A DNA stretch of 53,071 nt from Candidatus Delongbacteria bacterium (GCA_016938535.1 JAFGUL010000190.1:1-53071); one strand, 5' to 3'; positions 17,183 through 25,278 are shown, counted from the first letter of the stretch. The notes: a model not told the origin generated them from the letters alone. Made by a program: numbers and translations.

Positions 17183-17695
17183 TCATGGTTTATTTTTATT
17201 CAGTATCTCCTGTAATTTTTCCCATCTCGGATCTATAGGCTTTTCGTCTGAGCACTTACATGCGCCCTCGTTTAGATTCCGGCCGCATTTTTGGCAGATA
17301 CCTTTACAGTCTTCACTGCACAGGTGCCTCAACGGTTGTGCTATAATGAATGATTCCGAGAAAAATTCGTCAAATATTATATATCCGTCGTTCTTGTCAG
17401 GATCAATTGTCACTATATCGTCTGTATTATTGAAAAGCTCACCGATATGGAAAATATAGTCTATGTTAAAGAACTGCTCAGCAGGATAGTTTTCCGCACA
17501 CCTGTCGCATTGAGCCTCATACTCAACTTTGCCGGAACCGTTCAGATGAAGATAGTTCCCGCTTTTTTGAATTTCAACTTCAAGGTCATCCGAATTTATA
17601 ACAATAAAGCCGTGAAGATCTTTTCCGATGATCTCAGAAGAAGCAAAGGTCAGATGGTTTGAACCTTCCTTGAGTCCGTCTATTTTAATTCTCAT
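17183..17695 (-). CDS. DUF177/YceD family protein
   Basis: A 170-residue protein of the YceD family, linked in other bacteria and plants to accumulation of 23S rRNA. It has the central CDRCAENYPAEQF pair and a C-terminal metal-binding-like region, CSEDCKGICQKCGRNLNEGACKC, followed by DPRWEKLQEI. It is the first gene of the run leading into rpmF and the fatty-acid genes and has a strong promoter of its own at 17724-17752. Confidence 0.9.
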   Translation of the reverse strand: MRIKIDGLKEGSNHLTFASSEIIGKDLHGFIVINSDDLEVEIQKSGNYLHLNGSGKVEYEAQCDRCAENYPAEQFFNIDYIFHIGELFNNTDDIVTIDPDKNDGYIIFDEFFSESFIIAQPLRHLCSEDCKGICQKCGRNLNEGACKCSDEKPIDPRWEKLQEILNKNKP

Positions 17696-17723
17696 TGCAA
17701 GTTCCGTTTATTTCGGAATGCTA

Positions 17724-17752
17724 AATATAACTCCGCCCGTCTGAAATGTCAA
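17724..17752 (-). promoter_or_regulatory. Strong sigma-70 promoter for DUF177-rpmF-fab genes
   Basis: On the minus strand TTGACA (17752-17747), 17 bp, TATATT (17729-17724): a near-consensus promoter with a short leader before the ATG at 17695. It lies between the DHS-like gene stop and DUF177, separating the polyamine operon from the fatty-acid cluster. Confidence 0.78.
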
Positions 17753-17769
17753 GATTGAAATTGCAGCTT

Positions 17770-18744
17770 TTACCAACCGAGAATGTATGCGAAAACCAGC
17801 GGTGCTACTATCGTTGCGTCCGATTCGATAATAAATTTCGGAGTATCAGGCGTCAGTTTTCCCCATGTTATCTTTTCGTTCGGAACAGCCCCGGAATAAG
17901 AACCGTAGCTCGTCGTCGAATCGCTGATCTGACAGAAATATGACCATCTCGGGATATTTTCGATCCTCAAGTCCTGATAGAGTAACGGGACGACGCATAT
18001 CGGAAAATCCCCTGCTATGCCGCCGCCGATCTGAAAGAAACCTATCCCGCTGTCGGAATTTTTCTGATACCAGTCGGCAAGGAACATCATGTATTCAACA
18101 CCGGTTTTTACAATATGAGGTTCGATCATTTTTTCGATGCAGTGCGCGATCAGATAATTTCCGCAGGTGGAATCTTCCCAGCCGGGTACTATTATCGGAA
18201 TATTTTTCTCGCATGCAGCCAGCATCCATGAATTTTCAGGATCGATCTGATAATCTTTTTCAAGCACTCCGCTCCTTATAATCTCATAGAAAAATTCATG
18301 CGGAAACATACGCTTGCCTTCAGAATAGAGCTTTTTCCAGAGGTTTACAAGATGATCTTCTATTTTTCTCATAGCTTCCTCTTCCGGAATGCATGTGTCG
18401 GTCACCCTGTTGAAATGGTTGTCGAGAAGGTTCTGCTCGTCCTGCGGCGTAAGATCCCTGTATTCAGGCACTCTTTTATAGCTGTTATGTGCAACAAGAT
18501 TAAAAATGTCCTCCTCTAGGTTCGCGCCGGTACATGTAATAATATGAACTTTGTCCTGCCTTATCATTTCCGCCAGAGATATTCCCAGCTCAGCTGTACT
18601 CATGGCGCCGGCTAGAGTTATCATCATTTTTTTTCCGCTGTTGATCTGCTCTTCATAAGACACAGCTGCGTCAACAAGGCTGGCGGCGTTAAAATGCCTG
18701 TAATGTTTTAGTATAAAATCTGAAACGGGACCTTTGTTTTTCAT
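17770..18744 (-). CDS. Deoxyhypusine synthase-like protein (possible homospermidine synthase)
   Basis: A 324-residue member of the deoxyhypusine synthase family. It has MITLAGAMSTAELG, ITCTGANLEEDIFN, PIIVPGWEDSTCGN, the glycine-rich FFQIGGGIAGDFPI and SYSGAVPNEKITWGK. Lys296 in that last motif matches the lysine that forms the enzyme-butylimine intermediate in eukaryotic enzymes. Bacteria lack eIF5A, the usual substrate. Because it is the last gene after arginine decarboxylase and agmatinase (1 bp gap), I infer that it transfers an aminobutyl group to a polyamine such as putrescine, making homospermidine. Direct evidence for this is not in the sequence. Confidence 0.88.
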   Translation of the reverse strand: MKNKGPVSDFILKHYRHFNAASLVDAAVSYEEQINSGKKMMITLAGAMSTAELGISLAEMIRQDKVHIITCTGANLEEDIFNLVAHNSYKRVPEYRDLTPQDEQNLLDNHFNRVTDTCIPEEEAMRKIEDHLVNLWKKLYSEGKRMFPHEFFYEIIRSGVLEKDYQIDPENSWMLAACEKNIPIIVPGWEDSTCGNYLIAHCIEKMIEPHIVKTGVEYMMFLADWYQKNSDSGIGFFQIGGGIAGDFPICVVPLLYQDLRIENIPRWSYFCQISDSTTSYGSYSGAVPNEKITWGKLTPDTPKFIIESDATIVAPLVFAYILGW

Positions 18745-18745
18745 A

Positions 18746-19597
18746 TTACTTTCTCCTCATAAATTTATAGCTGAGCATTTTGTAGTAGAGTTTTGCTGTC
18801 AACATATCGGGATGTTTCAAATGTTCTATAGGCGCGAGCTCGACAATGTCGAAGCCGAGAACAGTTCTTTGTGCGAAAACATTTGAGAGGAACCTTAGTG
18901 TTTCATCCCAGAAAAGACCTCCGGGTTCGGGTGTTCCGGTCGAAGGCATGATCGAAGGGTCAAGCGCATCAAGGTCGAAAGTGATATAAACTTTATCGGA
19001 TATCTTCGACAGAGCCTTATCCATCCAGTCATGGTCGGAAAGGATCTGATGCGCTAAGAAACACTTTTCAGTGTTTAAGAATTGTTTTTCAGAAATGTCC
19101 ATACTTCTGATGCCGATCTGAACAAGATTCGCAGTTTTTGAAGCCTCATGGACAGCACACGCATGGTTGCAGGTCGATCCACAGTAATCTGACCGAAGAT
19201 CCGCGTGAGCATCGAAGTGCAGGATCGTGATACCGGGATATTTTTCTGCAAAAGCTCTTATCACGCCTATACTTATCGAGTGTTCTCCGCCGAAAAAGGT
19301 CAAAAACTTACCCGTTTCGAGTAATTCCTTAGTTCTTTCGTAAACAGCTTCCGTCATTTTTTCGGGAGATGCTTTTTCGGTTATCGGATCAAGTATGTGA
19401 ATTCCCCTCTTGTAAACCTCAGAATCGGTCTCGATATCATAAGTTTCCATATTTCCTGCGGCTTCGAGAAATGCTTCAAATCCTTTATCGGCACCTTTGC
19501 CCCAGCTGCTCGTTCCGTCATAGGGTACAGGCTGAAGTAATATTTCCCCTCTCTCAAATCCCGCATATTTATCTTCAGTATCGCCGAATGTTCTCAT
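18746..19597 (-). CDS. speB: Agmatinase (ureohydrolase)
   Basis: A 283-residue arginase-superfamily enzyme, expected to hydrolyse agmatine to putrescine and urea. The binuclear manganese ligands are all present: His in GGEHSISIG, ILHFDAHADLR and FDLDALDPSIMPSTGTPEPGG. Its ATG overlaps the arginine decarboxylase stop (TGATG). The neighbour argues for agmatine rather than arginine as substrate. No urease genes are in the window. Confidence 0.94.
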   Translation of the reverse strand: MRTFGDTEDKYAGFERGEILLQPVPYDGTSSWGKGADKGFEAFLEAAGNMETYDIETDSEVYKRGIHILDPITEKASPEKMTEAVYERTKELLETGKFLTFFGGEHSISIGVIRAFAEKYPGITILHFDAHADLRSDYCGSTCNHACAVHEASKTANLVQIGIRSMDISEKQFLNTEKCFLAHQILSDHDWMDKALSKISDKVYITFDLDALDPSIMPSTGTPEPGGLFWDETLRFLSNVFAQRTVLGFDIVELAPIEHLKHPDMLTAKLYYKMLSYKFMRRK

Positions 19598-21003
19598 CAG
19601 TCATATCCCAGAATTGTAAGCATATTATCAACCGTCTGCTCGTCCCTGTAAAGATAGTCAACAAAGTTGCCGGTTTTGTCTCTGTCAATAATCACATGTT
19701 TGGGATCGGGTATCAGGCAGTGCTTGATACCGCCGTATCCGCTGATCGAATCCTGATAAGCTCCGGTGTGAAAAAATCCGATATACAGGGGTTCTTTATC
19801 GTTATCGTCATAGGTTGGAAGTAGTATCTGCTGATCCATGTCCTCTGAATTGTAATAGTCGGATTTGTCGCAGCTTATCCCGCCGATGTTTACTCTAGTA
19901 TAGTCATTGAACCACTTATTGATCGGCAGAAGTATGAATTTTTCGTTCATTGACCAGGCATCAGGTATGGTGTTCATAACGCTGTTGTCAATTATGTACC
20001 ACCTTTCGGATTCGTTCTGCTGTTTCTGCTCGAGCACTTTGAATATGATCGCGCCGCTTTCGGCCACGGTAAATCTTCCGAATTCTGTAAAAATATCAGG
20101 TTCGGGCACATTGTCGTTCTCGCAGGTCTCCCGAATATTTCTGACGATCTCTCTGACCATATGATTGTAGTCGTAGTCAAATCCGAGGTGATTCCTGACA
20201 GGAAAACCTCCTCCGAGATTGAGTGAGTCAAGTGTCGGGCATATTTTTTTTAATTTTGTGTATAGATTCAGACCTTTTTTGAACTCGCCCCAGAAGTAGA
20301 AACTGTCCTTTATTCCCGAATCTACGAAGAAATGCAGCATCTTCAATTCTAAGTTCGGGTTGGTTTTGATCCTTTTATTGTAGAAATCAATTATTTCCGC
20401 GTGCCTGATGCCGAGCCTCGATGTATAATAAGTTGACTGCGGGTCTTCCTCAATTGCCATTCTTATACCGACCGTGATCTTCTTTTTACCGTCAGAAACT
20501 TTCTCTATGCGGTCGAGTTCTTTCGGGCTGTCTAAGATTATTATCGAATTTGAAAATCCTTCATCCTGAAGAGCGAATATTTTTTTCAGATACTCTTCGG
20601 TTTTAAAGCCGTTGTGGATAAGGTAAGTACTTTTGTCGAATTCGCCTTTTTTGTATAATTTTCTTATCAGATCAATATCGAAAGATGAGGATGTTTCTAG
20701 GTTGACACCATGCTTCATAGCAGTTCCGATCACATGATGGTAGTGACAGCATTTCGTACAGTAGCAGAAATGATATTTGCCTGAATAACCGTTGGCTTTT
20801 ATCGCTCTGTTGAAGAGATTTCGTGATTTTTTAATCTGATCTCCGATCTTTGGCAGGTAGAATATTCTCAATGGTGTTCCGTACTTATCGAGAAGATATT
20901 TGAGAGAGAGGCCGTGGAAAGTCAGATAGCCTTCATCAATGTCAAAGCCTTCCTGCGGAAAATAATATGACTGCTCAATAAGATCGAAATAAGTATTTTT
21001 CAT
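19597..21003 (-). CDS. speA: Arginine decarboxylase, fold-III PLP type
   Basis: A 468-residue alanine-racemase-fold PLP decarboxylase similar to the short arginine decarboxylases of Bacteroidetes. The PLP lysine is in HFCYCTKCCHYHHV. Other motifs are LETSSSFDIDLI, LNLGGGFPVRN, FTEFGRFTVAESGA and, near the C-terminus, FFHTGAYQDSISGYGG. Together with agmatinase it makes putrescine from arginine through agmatine. Its start overlaps the udp stop (TGATG), showing tight coupling. A diaminopimelate decarboxylase is excluded by the neighbours and the distinct N-terminus. Confidence 0.88.
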   Translation of the reverse strand: MKNTYFDLIEQSYYFPQEGFDIDEGYLTFHGLSLKYLLDKYGTPLRIFYLPKIGDQIKKSRNLFNRAIKANGYSGKYHFCYCTKCCHYHHVIGTAMKHGVNLETSSSFDIDLIRKLYKKGEFDKSTYLIHNGFKTEEYLKKIFALQDEGFSNSIIILDSPKELDRIEKVSDGKKKITVGIRMAIEEDPQSTYYTSRLGIRHAEIIDFYNKRIKTNPNLELKMLHFFVDSGIKDSFYFWGEFKKGLNLYTKLKKICPTLDSLNLGGGFPVRNHLGFDYDYNHMVREIVRNIRETCENDNVPEPDIFTEFGRFTVAESGAIIFKVLEQKQQNESERWYIIDNSVMNTIPDAWSMNEKFILLPINKWFNDYTRVNIGGISCDKSDYYNSEDMDQQILLPTYDDNDKEPLYIGFFHTGAYQDSISGYGGIKHCLIPDPKHVIIDRDKTGNFVDYLYRDEQTVDNMLTILGYD

Positions 21004-21770
21004 CAGTTCCCTCCTTCTTTTATCAGCTCTGTAACAGCGTATTTTACAGCATCTGCAAGGTTTTTTTCCGCTGCTGCCAGAACCGAGTCATCGGGTGTTT
21101 CTTTCGTGGTGCGGTTTACGATAACTGAAGCTATGCATCCTGCCTTTAACCCGAAAGCTGAAGCCATTGTGTAAAGTGTCGCCGATTCCATCTCGAAATT
21201 GAGAACATTAAGTTTCTGCCACTGTTCAAGGCTGCCCTGAAATTCCTTTATCACATAGCCGGAAAATGTATCGTATCTTTCCTGACCGGGGTAAAAAGTG
21301 TCTGATGATGCCGTTATTCCTTTATAGTAGGGGACGCCTGTTCTTTTCGCACCTTCAATCAGGGAGTTAATAACATCAATATCACCGACCGCAGGATATT
21401 CGATCGGGGCATAATGTTTCGAAGCGCCGTCCAGTCTTACCGCGCCTGTTGTAATTATAAGGGATGGAATATTAATGTAGGGCTGGATCGCTCCCGTTGT
21501 GCCTATTCTTATGAAATATTCGATGCCGATGCTTGCGAGCTCTTCCAGTGCGATCGAAAGTGAAGGCCCACCTATTCCTGTCGAGCAGACAAGGATCTTA
21601 TTTCCGCCAACTTCAGACAGCCACGAAGTATATTCCCTGTTCGATGCAAGAAAAACAGCATTTGTATTCATAGCTTTAGCCGTTTTCTCCACACGACCCG
21701 GATCACCCGGAAGGATCGCGATCTTTGCTCCCCTGATCATTTCACCTGATAATTTTATGTGGTATTTCAT
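21003..21770 (-). CDS. udp: Uridine phosphorylase
   Basis: A 255-residue nucleoside phosphorylase that splits uridine with phosphate for salvage. It follows the known enterobacterial uridine phosphorylase closely: AILPGDPGRVEK, LVCSTGIGGPS, RIGTTGAIQPYINI, RLDGASKHYAP, TASSDTFYPGQERYDT, FEMESATLYTM and VIVNRTTKE. It sits between thiN and speA in one leftward operon, with a 25-bp gap to thiN. Confidence 0.92.
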   Translation of the reverse strand: MKYHIKLSGEMIRGAKIAILPGDPGRVEKTAKAMNTNAVFLASNREYTSWLSEVGGNKILVCSTGIGGPSLSIALEELASIGIEYFIRIGTTGAIQPYINIPSLIITTGAVRLDGASKHYAPIEYPAVGDIDVINSLIEGAKRTGVPYYKGITASSDTFYPGQERYDTFSGYVIKEFQGSLEQWQKLNVLNFEMESATLYTMASAFGLKAGCIASVIVNRTTKETPDDSVLAAAEKNLADAVKYAVTELIKEGGN

Positions 21771-21795
21771 ATCTGCAGCCTTAATTTATTAGATC

Positions 21796-22446
21796 TCAGG
21801 ATTTCTTATTAAAAATAACAACAATCGTACCGTTTTCAAAGTCAATTCTTTGATCTCCACTGACCGCCATATTGCTCAGACCGAGCGGAATGTTTTTTGA
21901 TAAAAGGGCTTTGTTCAGCGGGTATTTAAAACCCTCAAGAGTTACTCCATCACATTTTTCCGTTCCGGAAAAAACCGAAACTGTCGAGCCTTCAGGAAAG
22001 CTGAATTCATAAATTTCCGGTGCGTTACAGGGAAGAAAGAAAATATCCTCTTTCTCACCCGAAAAAGTGATCTTCATACCTCTCGATGCAAAATCAATAG
22101 CCGTATCATAATTCGAAAGAAAATGATCAGTTCTTCCGCCAAAAGCCGCAAAAACAGTCACTTCTTTCACATTTTTCTTATACACAAGATCGAGAGCGAG
22201 AAAAAAATCAGACCTGTCCTTGTCGGGAGGGAAAATCAACGTATCCATAACCGGAACTTTCGAATCAGGCGCAGAAGAGTCCATGTCACCGATATGAATA
22301 ACAGGCGGAACGGTAAGACCTTCAAGATGAGCAATACCACCGTCAACCGCTATCACAAACTCAGGATCATCTTCAAGTGCATCCCTGAAACCTCTTGCAT
22401 AGAAGTCTTTTCCGTTAAGAACTAATATAGCTGTTTTAGTCTTCAT
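21796..22446 (-). CDS. thiN: Thiamine pyrophosphokinase
   Basis: A 216-residue enzyme that converts thiamine to thiamine diphosphate with ATP. It has VIAVDGGIAHLEGL, HIGDMDSS, FPPDKDRSDFFLAL and FAAFGGRTDHFLSN, all family hallmarks. I start it at 22446 rather than 22482 because the promoter at 22472-22500 would place the transcript start near 22465, after the longer start. First gene of the thiN-udp-speA-speB-DHS-like operon. Confidence 0.92.
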   Translation of the reverse strand: MKTKTAILVLNGKDFYARGFRDALEDDPEFVIAVDGGIAHLEGLTVPPVIHIGDMDSSAPDSKVPVMDTLIFPPDKDRSDFFLALDLVYKKNVKEVTVFAAFGGRTDHFLSNYDTAIDFASRGMKITFSGEKEDIFFLPCNAPEIYEFSFPEGSTVSVFSGTEKCDGVTLEGFKYPLNKALLSKNIPLGLSNMAVSGDQRIDFENGTIVVIFNKKS

Positions 22447-22471
22447 AGATACCCGTTTTTTCTGCTGTATA

Positions 22472-22500
22472 AATATAAACAAAATCCGGTGTTATGTCCA
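22472..22500 (-). promoter_or_regulatory. Promoter of the thiN-polyamine operon
   Basis: On the minus strand TGGACA (22500-22495), 17 bp, TATATT (22477-22472). No thiamine riboswitch is visible in the short leader. Confidence 0.6.
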
Positions 22501-22547
22501 TAAGCATTAATCGCAGAAATACAGTTAAAAAAAACAGATTTATTTGG

Positions 22548-22575
22548 TTGTAATCCGTGAGTTTATTTTTATAAT
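22548..22575 (+). promoter_or_regulatory. Possible promoter of the BRO-N gene
   Basis: TTGTAA (22548-22553), 16 bp, TATAAT (22570-22575). It would give a leader of about 130 nt, in which I see no other gene or recognisable structure. Confidence 0.5.
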
Positions 22576-22711
22576 CTTTGAGAATTAAAAGATGTGCAGA
22601 AACGGATAGTGTGATGAAGGCAAAGAAATGTGTACTAATTTGGATGAAACTGGAAGTGGAATTATCTTTATGCAGTACTTTTTTTAATTAAAATTAATGA
22701 GATTAGAAAAT

Positions 22712-23278
22712 ATGAAAAAATCAAACTCAATAATCATATTCAATCAGAAACAAGTTCGCCGTACTTGGGTCGAAGAAAAAGAGCAGTGGTATTTTTCAAT
22801 CATTGATGTAATAGAGATTCTGACGGATTCTTCTATTCCTAAAAGGTATTGGAGCGACTTGAAAAAGAAGCTGAAAAAGGAAGGCAGTCAGATGTACGAA
22901 AAAATCGTACAACTGAAATTTGAAGCTAATGACGGTAAGTATTATGCGACCGACTGTTTCTCTACGGAAGATTTACTGCGTGTTGTTCAGTCTATTCCTT
23001 CTCCAAAGGCAGAACCTTTTAAACTTTGGTTGGCTAAAACCGGTTATGAGAGGATAGAAGAGACTGAAGATCCTGAACTTTCATTCGACAGAGCTATGAA
23101 AACCTATTTGCAGAAAGGTTATTCTAAGGAATGGATAAATCAAAGGCTCAAGAGTATTGAGGTCAGAAAAGAGCTTACTGACGAATGGAAAGAAAGAGGA
23201 ATGAAGAAAGATCAGGATTATGCGATACTTACTGATGAGATTACAAAAGCATGGTCTGATAAATCAGTTAGACAGTAA
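22712..23278 (+). CDS. BRO-N domain protein, N-terminal part (truncated by in-frame stop)
   Basis: A 188-residue product of the BRO-N/phage antirepressor-like family, found both in phages and as chromosomal genes related to DNA-damage-inducible DinD. It has VRRTWVEEKEQWYFSIIDVI near the N-terminus, KYYATDCFSTEDLLRVVQSI and PSPKAEPFKLWLA. The frame ends at TAA (23276-23278) after KSVRQ, then continues open in the same frame for almost 100 further codons, so this is the front part of a longer gene. An alternative ATG at 22697 adds five residues; no clear ribosome site decides between them. DNA binding is likely, its role unknown. Confidence 0.75.
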   Translation: MKKSNSIIIFNQKQVRRTWVEEKEQWYFSIIDVIEILTDSSIPKRYWSDLKKKLKKEGSQMYEKIVQLKFEANDGKYYATDCFSTEDLLRVVQSIPSPKAEPFKLWLAKTGYERIEETEDPELSFDRAMKTYLQKGYSKEWINQRLKSIEVRKELTDEWKERGMKKDQDYAILTDEITKAWSDKSVRQ

Positions 23279-23575
23279 AAAAAGTTAAAGAATCTCAAGA
23301 AAGAGAATTTGAGAGATAATATGACCAATCTTGAGCTTGTATTGAATATGCTTGCTGAAGCCTCGACGACAGAAATTTCTAAGAAGCAAAAACCTGAAGG
23401 TTTTGATGAAAATGTAGAAGTTGCCAAGAAAGGCGGATTTGCAGCAAAGCAGGCAAGAATTGAGATTGAAAAACAAACCGGTGAAAGTATTGTAAGTCCC
23501 GAAAATGCCAAGTCAATGATTTCAGGTAAAGAAAAGAATTTGCTCGATCGTTCCGATAAAGATGATGAAGATTAA
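23279..23575 (+). pseudogene. C-terminal remainder of the BRO-N protein after a premature stop
   Basis: Directly after the TAA at 23276-23278 the same frame reads KKLKNLKKENLRDNM and on to a natural TAA at 23573-23575 (tail GKEKNLLDRSDKDDED). The fit in composition and length suggests a single full-length protein of about 287 residues whose Tyr codon (TAT or TAC) became TAA by one base change. An internal ATG at 23309 could restart a short peptide, but no ribosome site supports it. Sequencing error or stop read-through are the other possibilities. Confidence 0.7.
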
Positions 23576-23675
23576 ATTCGATTTGCAGAAAGGTTTGCAG
23601 AAAGTTAATCCCATTTGAAGATTTGTGATCTGCCGGCCCTGATCTTTCTCGGGTTATAATCTTCTCTGATTTCAA

Positions 23676-23783
23676 AATCTTCTCTAACCCGGATACGCCA
23701 TAAAGGGGAATGTTGAAAAATTCGTTTTCCTGACTGAATATTCTCAGTGATATTCTTATTACTTTTTCGGGGCTGTAATCATT
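23676..23783 (-). pseudogene. Decayed C-terminus of a second DUF4143-type ATPase
   Basis: One minus-strand frame encodes a short stretch containing YSPEKVIRISLRIF and then FFNIPLYGVSGL. It aligns with the last 32 residues of the intact ATPase just upstream (YNPEKAYILSGSKF, then RIPLYYAGKL): the Y-x-P-E-K and I-P-L-Y anchors and their spacing are shared. An in-frame TGA at 23784-23786 cuts it off from any longer gene. I read it as the relic of a paralogous copy. The remaining bases to 23576 show nothing convincing apart from a tandem TTTGCAGAAAG pair near 23582-23605. Confidence 0.6.
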
Positions 23784-23788
23784 TCATA

Positions 23789-23841
23789 AAAACTCGTTCC
23801 GAAAATTGCAAGATATATGTGAAAACTCGTTCCGAAAATTG
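23789..23841. repeat. Pair of 20-bp direct repeats, 33-bp period
   Basis: The unit AAAACTCGTTCCGAAAATTG occurs at 23789-23808 and 23822-23841. It lies between the stop of the intact ATPase gene and the relic. On the minus strand its core reads TTTTCGGAACGA, similar to the TTTTTGCAACGA core of the repeats on the other side of the ATPase gene. Confidence 0.85.
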
Positions 23842-23864
23842 TAAATCAGCTACGAAATTCTTAT

Positions 23865-25178
23865 TTAAAGCTTCCCTGCATAATAGAGAGGGATTCGGGT
23901 TTTGGTTTTGTCTGTGTCTATGAACTTTGATCCGCTGAGGATATATGCTTTTTCGGGATTGTATTTGATCATGTACTGCTGAAGGCTTTTGGCTTTGGTT
24001 CTTGTTCCTGATTTGACTTCTACGGGTATGATGTTTTTGTCGTCGGTTATTATGAACTCGATCTCTGAATTTCTTTCGTTCCATGAATATAGCGGCCGGT
24101 CTGTTGTCCGATAGAGTTCCTGTGCCGTGAAATTCTCCATAAAATAACCTTTATTTATTCCGTAATCGTCAAGAAGGATGGTTGAAGGCGGTAGATCAAG
24201 GCTTGCTCCGAGCAGTCCGATGTCGTTATAATAAAGCTTGAAAATATTGTCCTTGGTGAATGCTTTAAGTGGTAATTCTGCTCTGTTGCATATTGGTATT
24301 TTTATGATTAACTCAGCATTTACCAGCCAGTCTATCGGTCCGCTAAGTTCGGAATATCCTTTTTTACCTTTTACCGCTTCTTTGAACTTGAATCTTTTTA
24401 CAGAATCGTCTATGTTCGCTGCGAGCTGGACAGGGACGTTCTGATATACTGAAGAAATATGAACGGAGTTCACTTTACCTGCATGTTTTGAGAAATCAGC
24501 CTGATAAGTATTTAGTAGATCTTTCTGCATTTTTCTGACGGTTTCATGTACGCCGGGCTCTTCCTTGTTCCTCAGATAATATCCAGAAGATTCGGGCATA
24601 CCTCCTGTTATAAGATACTCCCTGAGAACTTCTGTCAGTTTTGAATGCAGAGCGTCTGAAATATCTTTTTTAATCCATGCTTCTTCATATGATTCAAGCA
24701 GGAGGTCGTTGCCATAATTTATGAGAAACTCCTTAAAGCTCATAGGCCTTAAGTTAAAGAATTCTACTTTTCCGACAGGAAATGACTCCTCAGAAAGAAT
24801 TATACCGAGAAGTGATCCGGCAGAGATAACTGCAGTCTCCGGCATTTCATCATAAAAATATTTAAGTGAAGTTATTGCTCTTGGAATATTCTGGATCTCG
24901 TCGAAGACTAAAAGATCGTTTTTAGGGTCAATATTCTTGTCTAATAAAAGTGAAATATTCCTTAGGACAGTCTTCGGATCTATATTGTTCTCAAAAACCG
25001 GCAGCCATCTGCTTTTTTCTTTCTCGAAGTCGAAATAATGGCAATTTTTGAAATTCGTTTTACCAAATTCCTTTAAAAGCCATGTTTTACCTACTTGCCT
25101 GGCACCTTTTATTACCAGCGGCTTTCTGTCCTTTCTATTCTTCCAGTCGATAAGATATTCTGTTGCAGATCTTTTCAT
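23865..25178 (-). CDS. AAA family ATPase with DUF4143 domain
   Basis: A 437-residue protein of the AAA_14-DUF4143 type. Walker A is IKGARQVGKTW, Walker B LLVFDEIQN, and a sensor-like Ser-Ala-Gly-Ser follows at ISAGSLLG. The C-terminal half has ENFTAQELYR and an E...PVEVKSG signature resembling the PD-(D/E)XK nuclease core. These proteins occur as several lineage-specific copies in many FCB genomes; their function is not established, with defence, DNA metabolism or a mobile-element role all suggested. It has its own promoter whose -35 lies inside a flanking repeat. A decayed second copy lies just downstream. Confidence 0.9.
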   Translation of the reverse strand: MKRSATEYLIDWKNRKDRKPLVIKGARQVGKTWLLKEFGKTNFKNCHYFDFEKEKSRWLPVFENNIDPKTVLRNISLLLDKNIDPKNDLLVFDEIQNIPRAITSLKYFYDEMPETAVISAGSLLGIILSEESFPVGKVEFFNLRPMSFKEFLINYGNDLLLESYEEAWIKKDISDALHSKLTEVLREYLITGGMPESSGYYLRNKEEPGVHETVRKMQKDLLNTYQADFSKHAGKVNSVHISSVYQNVPVQLAANIDDSVKRFKFKEAVKGKKGYSELSGPIDWLVNAELIIKIPICNRAELPLKAFTKDNIFKLYYNDIGLLGASLDLPPSTILLDDYGINKGYFMENFTAQELYRTTDRPLYSWNERNSEIEFIITDDKNIIPVEVKSGTRTKAKSLQQYMIKYNPEKAYILSGSKFIDTDKTKTRIPLYYAGKL

Positions 25179-25207
25179 AGCTGACCCCTGAATTGTTATT
25201 CATAGCT

Positions 25208-25236
25208 AATATAATCAACAATCCGACTTTTTGCAA
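25208..25236 (-). promoter_or_regulatory. Promoter of the DUF4143 ATPase, -35 inside a repeat
   Basis: On the minus strand TTGCAA (25236-25231), 17 bp, TATATT (25213-25208). The -35 hexamer falls within the first of the two repeat units at 25223-25278, so a factor binding the repeat could control this gene. Confidence 0.6.
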
Positions 25237-25278
25237 CGAATAAATCCGAAATCCCCGACTTTTTGCAACGAATAAATC
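25223..25278. repeat. Pair of 24-bp direct repeats, 32-bp period
   Basis: The unit, which contains CTTTTTGCAACGAATAAATC, occurs at 25223-25246 and 25255-25278, just upstream of the ATPase gene and right beside the clpX stop. The 32-bp period equals three helical turns. It resembles the inverse of the repeats at 23789-23841. Confidence 0.87.

Noticed and set aside
16920..17186. Alternative reading frame of 88 codons across rpmF
   Set aside because: It overlaps L32, which is certain, and has no family features.
22615..22692. Short ATG frame of 25 codons upstream of the BRO-N gene
   Set aside because: No ribosome site and no family resemblance; it falls in the leader of the BRO-N gene.
23615..23712. 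Minus-strand frame reading LWRIRVREDFEIREDYNPRK to a stop at about 23615
   Set aside because: It looks somewhat protein-like but has no start or ribosome site, overlaps the better supported DUF4143 relic in another frame, and matches nothing I recognise.
23789..25278. CRISPR array
   Set aside because: Each repeat pair has only two units with short spacers, the pairs lie on opposite sides of a gene, and there are no cas genes.
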